Part shown: positions 1-7,176 of the stretch, one piece after another
Position numbering within the stretch: the stretch's first letter is position 1
Layout of the letters: each line of letters starts with the position of its first letter
NCBI GenBank assembly: GCA_031265595.1
Contig: JAISCM010000236.1
Location: 1-11,545, forward strand
DNA from: Tannerellaceae bacterium
Lineage (GTDB): Bacteria > Bacteroidota > Bacteroidia > Bacteroidales > Tannerellaceae
DNA: 11,545 nt
Direction: 5' to 3'
Translations under genes and position numbers: made by a program
The notes under the pieces: model-generated
The model's database searches: none
Told to the model about the DNA's origin: nothing
Seen by the model: the letters and a program-made list of their open reading frames with translations, nothing else

Positions 1-767
1 CGGTCTACATCAGGGTCTACCACAAAGCCTACATCTGCTTTGGCCTGCTTCATTAACATAGAAATCTCTTTCAGATGCTCCGGCAAAGGTTCCGGGTTAT
101 GTGCAAAATGACCATGAGCCGCACAATGTAGCTTAAAGACTTCCTTCACGCCCAATGCATATAATAATTCCGGGACAACAATTCCGCCTACCGAGTTCAC
201 AGCGTCGATAGCTACACGGAAACCGGCAGCTCTAATGGCTTTCACATCTACTAAGCCGAGCTTAACGACGCCTGCAATATGTTTCTGCATATACGTATTA
301 TCCATAAGAGCCTCCCCTATATGGTCTACATCTGCAAAAACGAAGTCTTCGGATGCGGCCAGGTCTAATACCTCCTGTCCTTCGGCAGCATTGAGAAATT
401 CGCCATGTTCATTCAGCAGCTTCAAGGCATTCCACTGTTTTGGGTTATGACTGGCTGTCAGGATAATGCCGCCACAGGCTTCTTCCATCACTACCGCTAC
501 TTCGGTGGTGGGAGTAGTCGCCATGTCGATATCCACCACATTAAAGCCCATCCCGGTGAGTGTTCCCAAAACGAGTTGTTTTACCATAGGGCCGGAGATG
601 CGGGCATCTCTCCCTACTACAATTTTGTTCGATGTAGCTTTCGTGCTCTTTCGTATAAACGTAGCATAAGCTGCTACGAACTTTACAATGGCCAATGGAT
701 TCAGGCCTTCGTCCGGCGTACCGCCGATTGTGCCGCGTATTCCGGAAATCGATTTAATCAGAGTCAT
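1..767 (-). CDS. glmM: Phosphoglucosamine mutase, N-terminal part (3' end cut by window)
   Basis: Alpha-D-phosphohexomutase family enzyme. It most likely interconverts glucosamine-6-phosphate and glucosamine-1-phosphate in the cytoplasm, on the way to UDP-GlcNAc for peptidoglycan and LPS. The visible 255 residues start MTLIKSISGIRGTIGG, a typical N-terminus of the Bacteroidota proteins annotated as GlmM. The phosphoserine loop is TASHNPK at residues 104-110, with catalytic Ser106. The reading stops at the window edge inside the magnesium loop (DPDVD, 251-255), so the sugar-binding and C-terminal domains are not seen. The ATG at 765-767 lies 14 bp after the upstream lipoprotein stop, which suggests cotranscription. 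A phosphomannomutase of the same superfamily cannot be fully excluded, because the specificity loop is outside the window. Confidence 0.9.
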   Translation of the reverse strand, partial: MTLIKSISGIRGTIGGTPDEGLNPLAIVKFVAAYATFIRKSTKATSNKIVVGRDARISGPMVKQLVLGTLTGMGFNVVDIDMATTPTTEVAVVMEEACGGIILTASHNPKQWNALKLLNEHGEFLNAAEGQEVLDLAASEDFVFADVDHIGEALMDNTYMQKHIAGVVKLGLVDVKAIRAAGFRVAIDAVNSVGGIVVPELLYALGVKEVFKLHCAAHGHFAHNPEPLPEHLKEISMLMKQAKADVGFVVDPDVD

Positions 768-781
768 ACGTTATGTTTATT

Positions 782-1339
782 TCAAAAGTATTTTTCAAAA
801 ATATATTTCACTTTGTCATAGTATATCGGTTCGCCGGTTGATCGTTGATTCGTACTGCCTATCTTAAAAGGAACGATCAACTTCACAACAGAGCTGTCTC
901 CTACATACTCCAGGGCGCCCAATAAGCCTTCACTGAAAAAGATGCCCGACGCATCATTGGAATTGTACAGGCCATATTTGAATAGCATAGGCCAGGCAAA
1001 AGACAGATCTGTCGGATCGAAACCATTGAATGAGATCGTATCCAGCAACGTCTTCCCACTGGCTCTTAATATTATACTTGTTCCATACTCCGCACGCTTG
1101 CCATTCCCCGAATCTACCACATGCAGATAAAGCCCGTTGCTTAGCAAGACAAACTGTTTTTCACCAAAGACGCCATTTGCCGGATAGCTTTTCAGTATCT
1201 CCAACCCCTGCTCGTTAATAAAACGGTCAACGGCCTTCTTCTCGGCATTCAACATATCTGTGTACGATCTGTTATTATTACAGGACAAAACAATTGAAAC
1301 AGCACACAGAATCATCAGTATAGTAAAACTTTTCTTCAT
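782..1339 (-). CDS. Lipoprotein of the DUF4827 type with an FKBP-like pattern
   Basis: 185-residue predicted lipoprotein. A charged, hydrophobic N-terminus (MKKSFTILMILCAVSIVLSC) ends in a lipobox with Cys20, so it should be anchored in the inner or outer membrane facing the periplasm. It resembles the small Bacteroidales lipoproteins annotated DUF4827 that lie next to glmM; I recognise this from context and pattern, not from a search. The part from about residue 68 to the end follows the order of an FKBP peptidyl-prolyl isomerase fold: GLYLHVVDSGNG, then a strand ending LLDT..FNGFDP, then EGLLGALEYVGDSSVVKLIVP, then a closing strand PIYYDKVKYIFE. The tryptophan expected in the FKBP active site is not obvious, so catalysis is uncertain. 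It sits between the DHH phosphoesterase (43 bp upstream) and glmM (14 bp downstream). Confidence 0.8.
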   Translation of the reverse strand: MKKSFTILMILCAVSIVLSCNNNRSYTDMLNAEKKAVDRFINEQGLEILKSYPANGVFGEKQFVLLSNGLYLHVVDSGNGKRAEYGTSIILRASGKTLLDTISFNGFDPTDLSFAWPMLFKYGLYNSNDASGIFFSEGLLGALEYVGDSSVVKLIVPFKIGSTNQRSTGEPIYYDKVKYIFEKYF

Positions 1340-1382
1340 TTGTTATTTTATTAAAATACCGGGTAAAGGTATGTATTCTTCA

Positions 1383-2438
1383 TTAAATCTTTGATATATT
1401 TTTTATTTCTTCAAAATTATTAGGATTTAATTCGTTCAGGCCTTCTTCAAAAGCTTTCACGGCGTCTTCCAGCGAACCGAAATACTCGCCGCCGGAAGCA
1501 TTCTTATGCCCTCCGCCATTAAAATACCGGGAAGCAAACTCATTGCACGGAAATTCGCCGACCGACCGGAACGAAATCTTTATATAATCTTTGTCTTCGC
1601 GGATAAAGACCGAAAATTGTATACCGTCAATACTCAACGGCAGATTAACAAATCCTTCCGTATCTCCCGTTATATACCGGAAGCGCCGCAGCTCTTCTTT
1701 AGACAGAGTGATCAAGGCCGCATGTTTCTCAGGAAATACCCACATCTTCTCATACAGCGAAAAACCCATCAAACGCAAACGGGATTCCGAATAAACCTGG
1801 TTTACCCGGCGATAGATCAAATCTTTGTCGATCCCTTTTTTTATCAATTTGCTGATAATGGTATAAATTTCCGGGTGATTGGAGTTGTAGGTAAAAGAAC
1901 CGGTATCGGTCATCATCCCGGTATAGATACATTCTGCGGCTTTTTTATTGATCAATTCATACATGCCCGTCCGGCAGATAAACCGGAAAATGAGTTCGGA
2001 TGTAGAGGCTATCTCCGGATAAGACATAACAACCCGGCAGAAATCAGACGGATTCGGATGGTGGTCTATCATTACTTTCCTCCCATCCGCCGCAACAACA
2101 GCAGGCGCTAATCTCTCTATTCGTTTCGGTTCATTAAAATCAAGGCAGAATATAACATCAGCGCTTTGGATCAATTGTTCGGAGAAATCCGGATATCGTT
2201 CATGGATAACAATATCTTCAGCGCCCGGCATCCATTTATAAAAAGAAGGAAAATGATTCGGAACAACAACCGAAACATTGTCTTTCCCAAACTCATTCAG
2301 GAAATGGTATAACCCTAAAGAAGAGCCAAGGGCATCGCCATCAGGGGTTATATGTGTTACAATAACAAACTTGTCGCCTTTTTCTATATACTTTTTTACT
2401 TTCTGAATTTCCTCTTCGCGGATAATCTTTGTCAACAT
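1383..2438 (-). CDS. nrnA: DHH/DHHA1 phosphoesterase, NrnA-like nanoRNase / pAp phosphatase
   Basis: 351-residue cytoplasmic phosphoesterase. Family members degrade short oligoribonucleotides or cyclic-dinucleotide products and remove the 3' phosphate from pAp. The motifs are in order: THITPDGDALGSS (28-40, metal-binding Asp33 and Asp35), LDFN with Asp100, the name-giving DHH at 125-127, MTDTGSF with Asp178, and the DHHA1 substrate loop GGGHKNASGG at 308-317. All metal and substrate residues of the family are therefore present. The frame is open further upstream to 2504, but that stretch (MISICIYKSKK...) overlaps the end of comEC and is not family-like. I chose the ATG at 2436-2438, which gives the usual N-terminus. 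It lies 37 bp after comEC. Whether it prefers nanoRNA, pAp or c-di-AMP-derived pApA cannot be told from sequence. Confidence 0.88.
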   Translation of the reverse strand: MLTKIIREEEIQKVKKYIEKGDKFVIVTHITPDGDALGSSLGLYHFLNEFGKDNVSVVVPNHFPSFYKWMPGAEDIVIHERYPDFSEQLIQSADVIFCLDFNEPKRIERLAPAVVAADGRKVMIDHHPNPSDFCRVVMSYPEIASTSELIFRFICRTGMYELINKKAAECIYTGMMTDTGSFTYNSNHPEIYTIISKLIKKGIDKDLIYRRVNQVYSESRLRLMGFSLYEKMWVFPEKHAALITLSKEELRRFRYITGDTEGFVNLPLSIDGIQFSVFIREDKDYIKISFRSVGEFPCNEFASRYFNGGGHKNASGGEYFGSLEDAVKAFEEGLNELNPNNFEEIKNISKI

Positions 2439-2459
2439 ATCAAATTGTATTACTGGCCC

Positions 2460-2494
2460 CAAATGTACGACTTTTTTAGATTTGTATATGCAAA
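2460..2494 (-). promoter_or_regulatory. Possible internal promoter before the DHH gene
   Basis: Read on the minus strand, TACATTTG (2467-2460) matches the Bacteroidota -7 consensus TAnnTTTG, and a TTTG (2494-2491) lies 23 nt upstream where the -33 element would be. The usual spacing is about 19-21, so the match is imperfect. It lies in the end of comEC and the short gap before the DHH start, and it could give that gene independent expression. Confidence 0.3.
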
Positions 2495-3756
2495 TACTTA
2501 TCAATAAGCATCAAAAACAAGACAATCGACAGTAAGAACAGGGAGCCGATAAGCAATCGCGGACGTTTATTAATAAAGTATATAAATGATAACGAAAGCG
2601 ATAGATAACTTACCAGCATCATAACAAAGCTGAAATGAAAAGGAACCGTACTTCCGGGAATACGGCTGAATGCTTCTACAATCCACATCATACTATGGGT
2701 AAGCTTCTCTATACAAAACTGTAACCAGGTAGAAAGAAAGAAGCCGGGCGGAAGAAAAACCCAAAACAAAGCCATCGGTATCAGCAGCGTAGCGATGAAT
2801 GTAAGCGGCAGATTGGTAAATAAGAATACCACAGAAAAATAACCGAAGTAATACAAACATAAGAAAGTAACGCCCGCCTGTGCTGCCAGCGTAACGGTAA
2901 TACATCCCCAAGGCGCTGAAAGTAATGGATTCTTTACAACAAGCAAGTGATTCAGCCGGGGCTGTAAAAACAAAATAGACCAAACAGCCATATAGCTCAA
3001 CTGGAATCCTATATCGAATAAATAAAACGGATTATATACCAGCATACAAAAAGCCGACGCCGCCAACGTATTATATCCATCCGTCATATAGCTCAATTGC
3101 CTGCCTGTAAGATACAGCATCAGCATAACGGCCGCCCTTACGGACGATGCAGCCAAGCCTGTTATGGCAGTAAATATCCACAATAATACGATCATCAACA
3201 CATATTTAACCCATTTACCTATACGCCCGCGACAAAAAAAAGACAATACCAGGGAGAGAAAACTACAAACAATCGCTACATGAAAGCCGCTGACAGATAA
3301 TAGATGGGCTACGCCTGTTACAGAAAACTGCGTCCGGACTACTTTCGGCATCGACTGTCTTTCTCCTAATGTGATAGCTGCCAAGACAGATTTCTCCGAA
3401 TCAGTCAAAGAAAGTGTATCAAAAGGTTCAACCAGGCGTTGCTGCATCGCTTTTGTCCATACCTGTAAGCGGGTTGGAGAAGTACGGGCTGCCTTGTTTT
3501 CATGATAAGCCGTCATCTGAACAGAAAGGAAAAGCAACAGCGAGATAAACGCCATCCCCCAAACCCAACGTCCGCCATACACAGGCTCCGTATGATAACG
3601 GCTACTAAATAAATAAGATATAAGTAAAACAACAGCAGGGAAGAGCAATAATAATAACGAATACAGACCAAGCGAAACAAACGACTGTAGCACAATCCCT
3701 GTTATCCATATAAAAAGAGGCCGTACGAAAGGCCGCTTCTGTATTTCTTTTATCAT
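2476..3756 (-). CDS. comEC: ComEC/Rec2-type membrane channel, short form with only the competence domain
   Basis: 426-residue polytopic inner-membrane protein. Full-length ComEC passes one DNA strand into the cytoplasm during transformation. Two or three hydrophobic segments lie at residues 14-81. The family block GERQ..P..VRTQFSVTGVAHLLSVSGFHV follows at 131-160, then SSVRAAVML (204-212), the helix motif PFYLFDIGFQLSYMA (243-257), and several more membrane helices to the end. Only about 15-40 residues separate the third helix from the competence domain, so the periplasmic OB-fold domain (DUF4131) is missing. There is also no C-terminal metallo-beta-lactamase domain. Many ComEC proteins are about 650-800 residues long. 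It starts 2 bp after the rpe stop, so the two are tightly coupled. No frameshift scar is apparent, which argues for a genuine short form over a pseudogene. Confidence 0.87.
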   Translation of the reverse strand: MIKEIQKRPFVRPLFIWITGIVLQSFVSLGLYSLLLLLFPAVVLLISYLFSSRYHTEPVYGGRWVWGMAFISLLLFLSVQMTAYHENKAARTSPTRLQVWTKAMQQRLVEPFDTLSLTDSEKSVLAAITLGERQSMPKVVRTQFSVTGVAHLLSVSGFHVAIVCSFLSLVLSFFCRGRIGKWVKYVLMIVLLWIFTAITGLAASSVRAAVMLMLYLTGRQLSYMTDGYNTLAASAFCMLVYNPFYLFDIGFQLSYMAVWSILFLQPRLNHLLVVKNPLLSAPWGCITVTLAAQAGVTFLCLYYFGYFSVVFLFTNLPLTFIATLLIPMALFWVFLPPGFFLSTWLQFCIEKLTHSMMWIVEAFSRIPGSTVPFHFSFVMMLVSYLSLSLSFIYFINKRPRLLIGSLFLLSIVLFLMLIDKYLHIQI

Positions 3757-3758
3757 AG

Positions 3759-4415
3759 TTAAACCGTCAACTCTTTCAGCTCCTTTATTACCTGGATCGG
3801 GTTGGGCGATTTAAAAACGAAATTACCGGCAACTAACACATCGGCCCCTGCGGTAAGCAGGCGTTTGGCTGTCTCCTGATTCACTCCTCCATCTATTTCA
3901 ATCAAGGTATGCAGGCCTTTCCGGAGGATCATATCTTTGAGGTGGGCTGTTTTCTCAACGGAATGTTCGATAAAGCGTTGTCCTCCGAACCCGGGATTAA
4001 CCGACATAAGAAGTACCATATCGATATCCTGTATTATATCTTCCAGCAAATGAATGGGGGTATGGGGATTCAGTGTAACGCCGGCTTTCATACCTGCTTC
4101 TTTAATAGCCGAAACCGTACGGTGCAGATGAGGGGATACTTCGTAATGAACATTCATCAGATAAGCTCCCACCGCTGCAACCTCACAAATAAACTTCTGC
4201 GGCTCTACGATCATCAGATGAACATCCATGGGCTTTTTCAAGAGAGGCTTTATGGCTTCAAGTATTGGAAAACCAAAGGAGATGTTAGGCACAAACACGC
4301 CGTCCATCACATCTATATGGAGCCAGTCGGCCTCGCTGTTATTGATCATTTCTATTTCTTGTTGCAGATGAAGAAAGTCTGCTGCTAATAAAGATGGCGC
4401 TATTTTATGTTTCAT
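3759..4415 (-). CDS. rpe: Ribulose-phosphate 3-epimerase
   Basis: Cytoplasmic TIM-barrel enzyme of the pentose phosphate pathway that interconverts D-ribulose-5-phosphate and D-xylulose-5-phosphate. The protein (218 residues from the chosen start) opens with KIAPSLLAADF. It keeps the metal ligands His33 and Asp35 in HIDVMDG (33-39), His66 in VHLM, and the catalytic/metal Asp175 in EIDGGV. The phosphate-binding NPGFGGQ loop is at 140-146. An ATG nine bases upstream (4422-4424) would add MPE. I prefer the ATG at 4413-4415 because MKHKIAPSLL matches the family N-terminus, and because a promoter-like element ends only a few bases before the upstream ATG. It is the first gene of the run rpe-comEC-DHH-lipoprotein-glmM. 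Confidence 0.95.
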   Translation of the reverse strand: MKHKIAPSLLAADFLHLQQEIEMINNSEADWLHIDVMDGVFVPNISFGFPILEAIKPLLKKPMDVHLMIVEPQKFICEVAAVGAYLMNVHYEVSPHLHRTVSAIKEAGMKAGVTLNPHTPIHLLEDIIQDIDMVLLMSVNPGFGGQRFIEHSVEKTAHLKDMILRKGLHTLIEIDGGVNQETAKRLLTAGADVLVAGNFVFKSPNPIQVIKELKELTV

Positions 4416-4430
4416 TTCCGGCATTTTTTA

Positions 4431-4438
4431 CAAAGTTA
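4431..4438 (-). promoter_or_regulatory. -7 promoter element for the rpe operon
   Basis: TAACTTTG read on the minus strand is a full match to the Bacteroidota -7 consensus TAnnTTTG. It lies directly after the U-run of the preceding terminator. The -33 region is T-rich but lacks a clean TTTG. Transcription would begin near 4425, leaving a very short leader before the rpe ATG at 4415. Confidence 0.45.
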
Positions 4439-4441
4439 CAT

Positions 4442-4481
4442 AAAAAAAGAAAGAGAACAGGCTTTATCCTATTCCCTTCTT
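4442..4481 (-). terminator. Probable intrinsic terminator after the sigma factor / small ORF unit
   Basis: On the minus strand, AAGAAGGGAATAGG (4481-4468) can pair with CCTGTTCTCTTTCTT (4461-4447) across the 6-nt loop ATAAAG. This gives about 14 pairs, three of them G-U, with one bulged base. A run of seven T follows at 4448-4442. It begins 5 bp after the stop of the small reading frame at 4487 and just before the rpe promoter element. Confidence 0.6.
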
Positions 4482-4486
4482 CTTTA

Positions 4487-4639
4487 TTAATTCATAACAA
4501 ACCCACAGAGTTCTTGCCTGCTATTCGGTTCTACATGATAAACCCGGGCAAATTGCATCAGAAAGTCAAGCGTCTTCTGCTGCGGCGTACTCTTTTCTGT
4601 AGTTTGGTTTTGTTCCGTTTTGTTTGTAAATTTACTCAT
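4487..4639 (-). CDS. Small hypothetical protein (50 aa) downstream of the sigma factor
   Basis: A short frame that a length cutoff would miss. From the ATG at 4637-4639 it encodes 50 residues and ends in TAA at 4487-4489. An in-frame ATG at 4661-4663 would add MKNFSTRC. The N-terminal half is polar and rich in Thr, Gln and Lys (MSKFTNKTEQNQTTEKSTPQ). The C-terminal half is a likely amphipathic helix, TLDFLMQFARVYHVEP, followed by a tail ending ELCGFVMN. There is no signal peptide, zinc motif or clear DNA-binding motif, and no strong ribosome-binding site is visible before either ATG. It lies about 100 bp behind the sigma factor on the same strand and immediately before a terminator hairpin, as expected for the last gene of a bicistronic message. 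A role connected with the sigma factor is only an inference from position. Confidence 0.55.
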   Translation of the reverse strand: MSKFTNKTEQNQTTEKSTPQQKTLDFLMQFARVYHVEPNSRQELCGFVMN

Positions 4640-4741
4640 GCATCGTGTAGAAAAATTCTTCATAGGCTATACGTTCTTATTGTTTTACTAAAAAACGCAT
4701 CTACAGCTTACTTATTGCATGAAATAAAATATTTTTCCAAT

Positions 4742-5335
4742 TTAAGTCAATGACAACTCCATTTGGTTCTCAGTGGCCAGACGGCGCATATTTAAAATAG
4801 CATACCGCATCCGTCCTAATGCCGTATTTATACTTACGCCGGTAATATCGGCTATTTCTTTAAAGCTTAAATCCTGATAATAGCGCATTTCCAATACTTC
4901 GCGCTGGCTATCCGGCAAATGCTGTATCAGTTTCTTTATATCAGAAAGTACCTGATTACGTACAATCATATCTTCGATGGTTCCATCACACAATTTTATA
5001 TTGTTGAATAAATCTACTTCCACCTCATCATTCGATACGGTATTCTCACTACGTTCCTGGCGGAAGTAATCGATAATCAGGTTATGGGCAATGCGGGTAA
5101 TCCAGGCTTTAAACTTTCCATTCTCTGTATAACGGCCCTGTTTGATCGTCATGATCACCTTTACGAAAGTCTCCTGAAAGATGTCTTCCGTTAAGTCTCT
5201 GTTACGTACTATAAAATAGATGTAAGAATGGATACTGCTTTTGTATCTGTTCAACAATACGTCGAAAGCAGCATTTTCACCTTTAGCATAAAGAACCACC
5301 AACTCTTCGTCGGCCATCGTTTTTAGTCTGTTCAT
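4742..5335 (-). CDS. RNA polymerase sigma factor, ECF (sigma-70 family)
   Basis: 197-residue sigma factor with regions 2 and 4 only. Region 2.2, which binds the core enzyme, is DLTEDIFQETFVKV (47-60). Regions 2.3-2.4, which melt and read the -10 region, are GKFKAWITRIAHNLIIDYFRQ (73-93). Region 4 is LPDSQREVLEMRYYQDLSFKEIADITGVSINTALGRMRYAIL (140-181), with the helix-turn-helix in EIADITGVSINTALGRMR. The long acidic linker (about 94-125) is typical of the RpoE-like group. The ATG is preceded by AAAAGAAG, a modest ribosome-binding site. No FecR-like or classical transmembrane anti-sigma gene is adjacent; only the small 50-residue frame follows. That differs from the SusC/D-FecR type of ECF system, so the sigma factor is more likely a stress or global one, controlled by another route. 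Confidence 0.92.
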   Translation of the reverse strand: MNRLKTMADEELVVLYAKGENAAFDVLLNRYKSSIHSYIYFIVRNRDLTEDIFQETFVKVIMTIKQGRYTENGKFKAWITRIAHNLIIDYFRQERSENTVSNDEVEVDLFNNIKLCDGTIEDMIVRNQVLSDIKKLIQHLPDSQREVLEMRYYQDLSFKEIADITGVSINTALGRMRYAILNMRRLATENQMELSLT

Positions 5336-5470
5336 TACTTCTTTTGTTTGAGTTTCGTAGAGTAATGTTAAGCTATAGGCAAATGGATTTAATTGTTATA
5401 CATAAGTTTATTGAAAGCAAAATAACTAAAAGTATTCCATATAAACAAGCGTTTTCAGCCCTTTTTAAAT

Positions 5471-5514
5471 AAAAAATGTCCCCTGACTATACTTTTCAGG
5501 TACAAACAGGGGAC
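5471..5514 (-). terminator. Intrinsic terminator after the OmpP1/FadL-like gene
   Basis: Perfect 8-bp inverted repeat GTCCCCTG (5478-5485) and CAGGGGAC (5507-5514) around a 21-nt loop. On the minus strand it is followed by A and six T (5476-5471). It lies about 30 bp after the stop at 5547 and ends the secreted-protein/barrel unit before the sigma factor's own promoter region. Confidence 0.8.
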
Positions 5515-5546
5515 TTTCTGATACAAACTGTTATTTTACGGTTTAT

Positions 5547-7145
5547 TTAAAACTTATAACCGAACGTCAATGCTACGCGCGTTGTGTTGGTCTTTAAGGA
5601 GGCGGGCTTAGAATCTGTAATCAACTCGCCATTGTCAAATATCTTAGAGAAAACATACAGATCTTCTTTTTGCGACCTGAGTATACAGGCCAGATCCAGA
5701 TAAACGCTCGGCGTAAAACGGTAGCCTAATCCTATGGTATAATTAGACAGACTCTTTTCTATTGTATAATGAGGGATGGTTCCTACTGTTTTTACTTCTT
5801 CCGTAGCATTTGTTAAGGCGCTTTTCATCGGATTGCCAATCCAGGCAGCGCCGGCTCTGACGGCAAACTGGGGAGTTACTTTCACCTCGGCCCCTACACG
5901 TAGCGTACCTGCATTTCCAAAGTTATCACGGATAGTGGTATTGCTATACTGGTTCTCGCTCACACCGCCATCGTTGTATACGTCGTACAACTTCATATTC
6001 TTATAATTGGTCAACTCATAGTCTACGCTCAGTAAGGCTGTTCGTCCTAAAATGACTGCCCCACTGAATATCCACCGGTCGGGAGAACGAAATTCATACT
6101 CGGTACTTGCATTACCAGGCGTATCGGAAGTATATTTTTCATTCCAGAAATGAGAATCAGCCGTTGCCGTTGCACGATAATAATCTACCGCCTTATACCA
6201 GGTAGGCGAGTTATAGGCTACGCCTAAGCGGAAGAAATCAACCGGTTGGGCAATAGCGCCTATATTAAAACCATAGCCGGTTCCTTCCGTATCCAACCAG
6301 TTGTCTAATTTCAGATAATTCGCATTCACGAAATCCTCGGTATAATAAGATGTATAATGGTAACTGATATCTGTAATGGCAACCGTGGCGCCCAGCATCA
6401 GCTTATTAGATATGTTCAGGCCGAAAGCAATATCGTATTGATCAATGCCTCCCCATTCGTTCACATTCAATTCGGCTACTTTCAATTGATAGGGATTCCA
6501 TTTCCCACTGCCGTCATTTTCACCAAAGGCGCTATAGTATTTCTTATTGTTATCTTTATAAGATTCGAAATAGCCGGCGTCATATCCCAATACGGAAAGC
6601 CAGTCATTTACATCCTTACTACTATAAGGATCATAGCCGGACGTTATTTTCAGATCATTCACATTAATCCCGTAAGCCCTTTCGGCCATATAATCGGATA
6701 ATGAGTACAGTGAATTGGCATTCCCTCTCAGCGAATAGCTTTTATTGAAATTCTTTACCCGGTTATAAGAAAAGCCTACATTCCAGCCAAGGAGGCCTTC
6801 ATCGCTCGACGTTGGGAAGTAAGTTACATAAGCAATATTATCGAAATACAGGCGTGTACGGCTGCCGGTAGCTTTCAATTCTTCCCAATTTGATTCGGAC
6901 GAGGCCGAATTAAGGCTTAACGTCGTTACAAATTCGGAACTGCGATAAACGGCTAAACCTGCCGGATTAACATTCATCACAGAAATGTCGCCGCCTAATG
7001 CACCGAAGGCTCCTCCCATACTCATGTAACGGGCTGTACCGAACAAATCGGTCTGCGCCATTCTATAGGCGTCTAATTGCTCTTGAGAAAAAACGGCGCT
7101 GCTAACCAGTACCAGCGCCGAAATTGTTAGAATTATCTTTTTCAT
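5547..7145 (-). CDS. Outer-membrane beta-barrel protein, OmpP1/FadL/TodX-like
   Basis: 532-residue predicted outer-membrane protein. A signal peptide occupies residues 1-20 (MKKIILTISALVLVSSAVFS), with cleavage before QEQ. The N-terminal block GTARYMSMGGAFGALGGD, followed by NVNPAGLAVYR, is the hallmark of the Bacteroidota branch of the OmpP1/FadL transport family. In these proteins it forms the plug region at the mouth of the pore. The rest has alternating aromatic and polar strands (for example VGFSYNRV, FNIGAIAQPVDFFRLGVAYNSP, LRVGAEVKVTPQFAVRAGAAW, YTIGLGYRFTP) and ends in the terminal beta-signal TRVALTFGYKF. Such barrels take up hydrophobic compounds; the substrate here is unknown. It begins 31 bp after the Ser-rich secreted protein gene with no promoter seen in between, and a clear terminator follows. 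Confidence 0.85.
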   Translation of the reverse strand: MKKIILTISALVLVSSAVFSQEQLDAYRMAQTDLFGTARYMSMGGAFGALGGDISVMNVNPAGLAVYRSSEFVTTLSLNSASSESNWEELKATGSRTRLYFDNIAYVTYFPTSSDEGLLGWNVGFSYNRVKNFNKSYSLRGNANSLYSLSDYMAERAYGINVNDLKITSGYDPYSSKDVNDWLSVLGYDAGYFESYKDNNKKYYSAFGENDGSGKWNPYQLKVAELNVNEWGGIDQYDIAFGLNISNKLMLGATVAITDISYHYTSYYTEDFVNANYLKLDNWLDTEGTGYGFNIGAIAQPVDFFRLGVAYNSPTWYKAVDYYRATATADSHFWNEKYTSDTPGNASTEYEFRSPDRWIFSGAVILGRTALLSVDYELTNYKNMKLYDVYNDGGVSENQYSNTTIRDNFGNAGTLRVGAEVKVTPQFAVRAGAAWIGNPMKSALTNATEEVKTVGTIPHYTIEKSLSNYTIGLGYRFTPSVYLDLACILRSQKEDLYVFSKIFDNGELITDSKPASLKTNTTRVALTFGYKF

Positions 7146-7176
7146 CCTATTATACTTTTATCAACCAACTCATTCA

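Noticed and set aside
405..821. Plus-strand frame opposite glmM
   Set aside because: The minus strand carries a clear phosphohexomutase with its catalytic serine loop; the plus frame has no recognisable pattern.
2439..2504. Upstream extension of the DHH phosphoesterase
   Set aside because: It overlaps the comEC coding end, and the family N-terminus begins at the later ATG.
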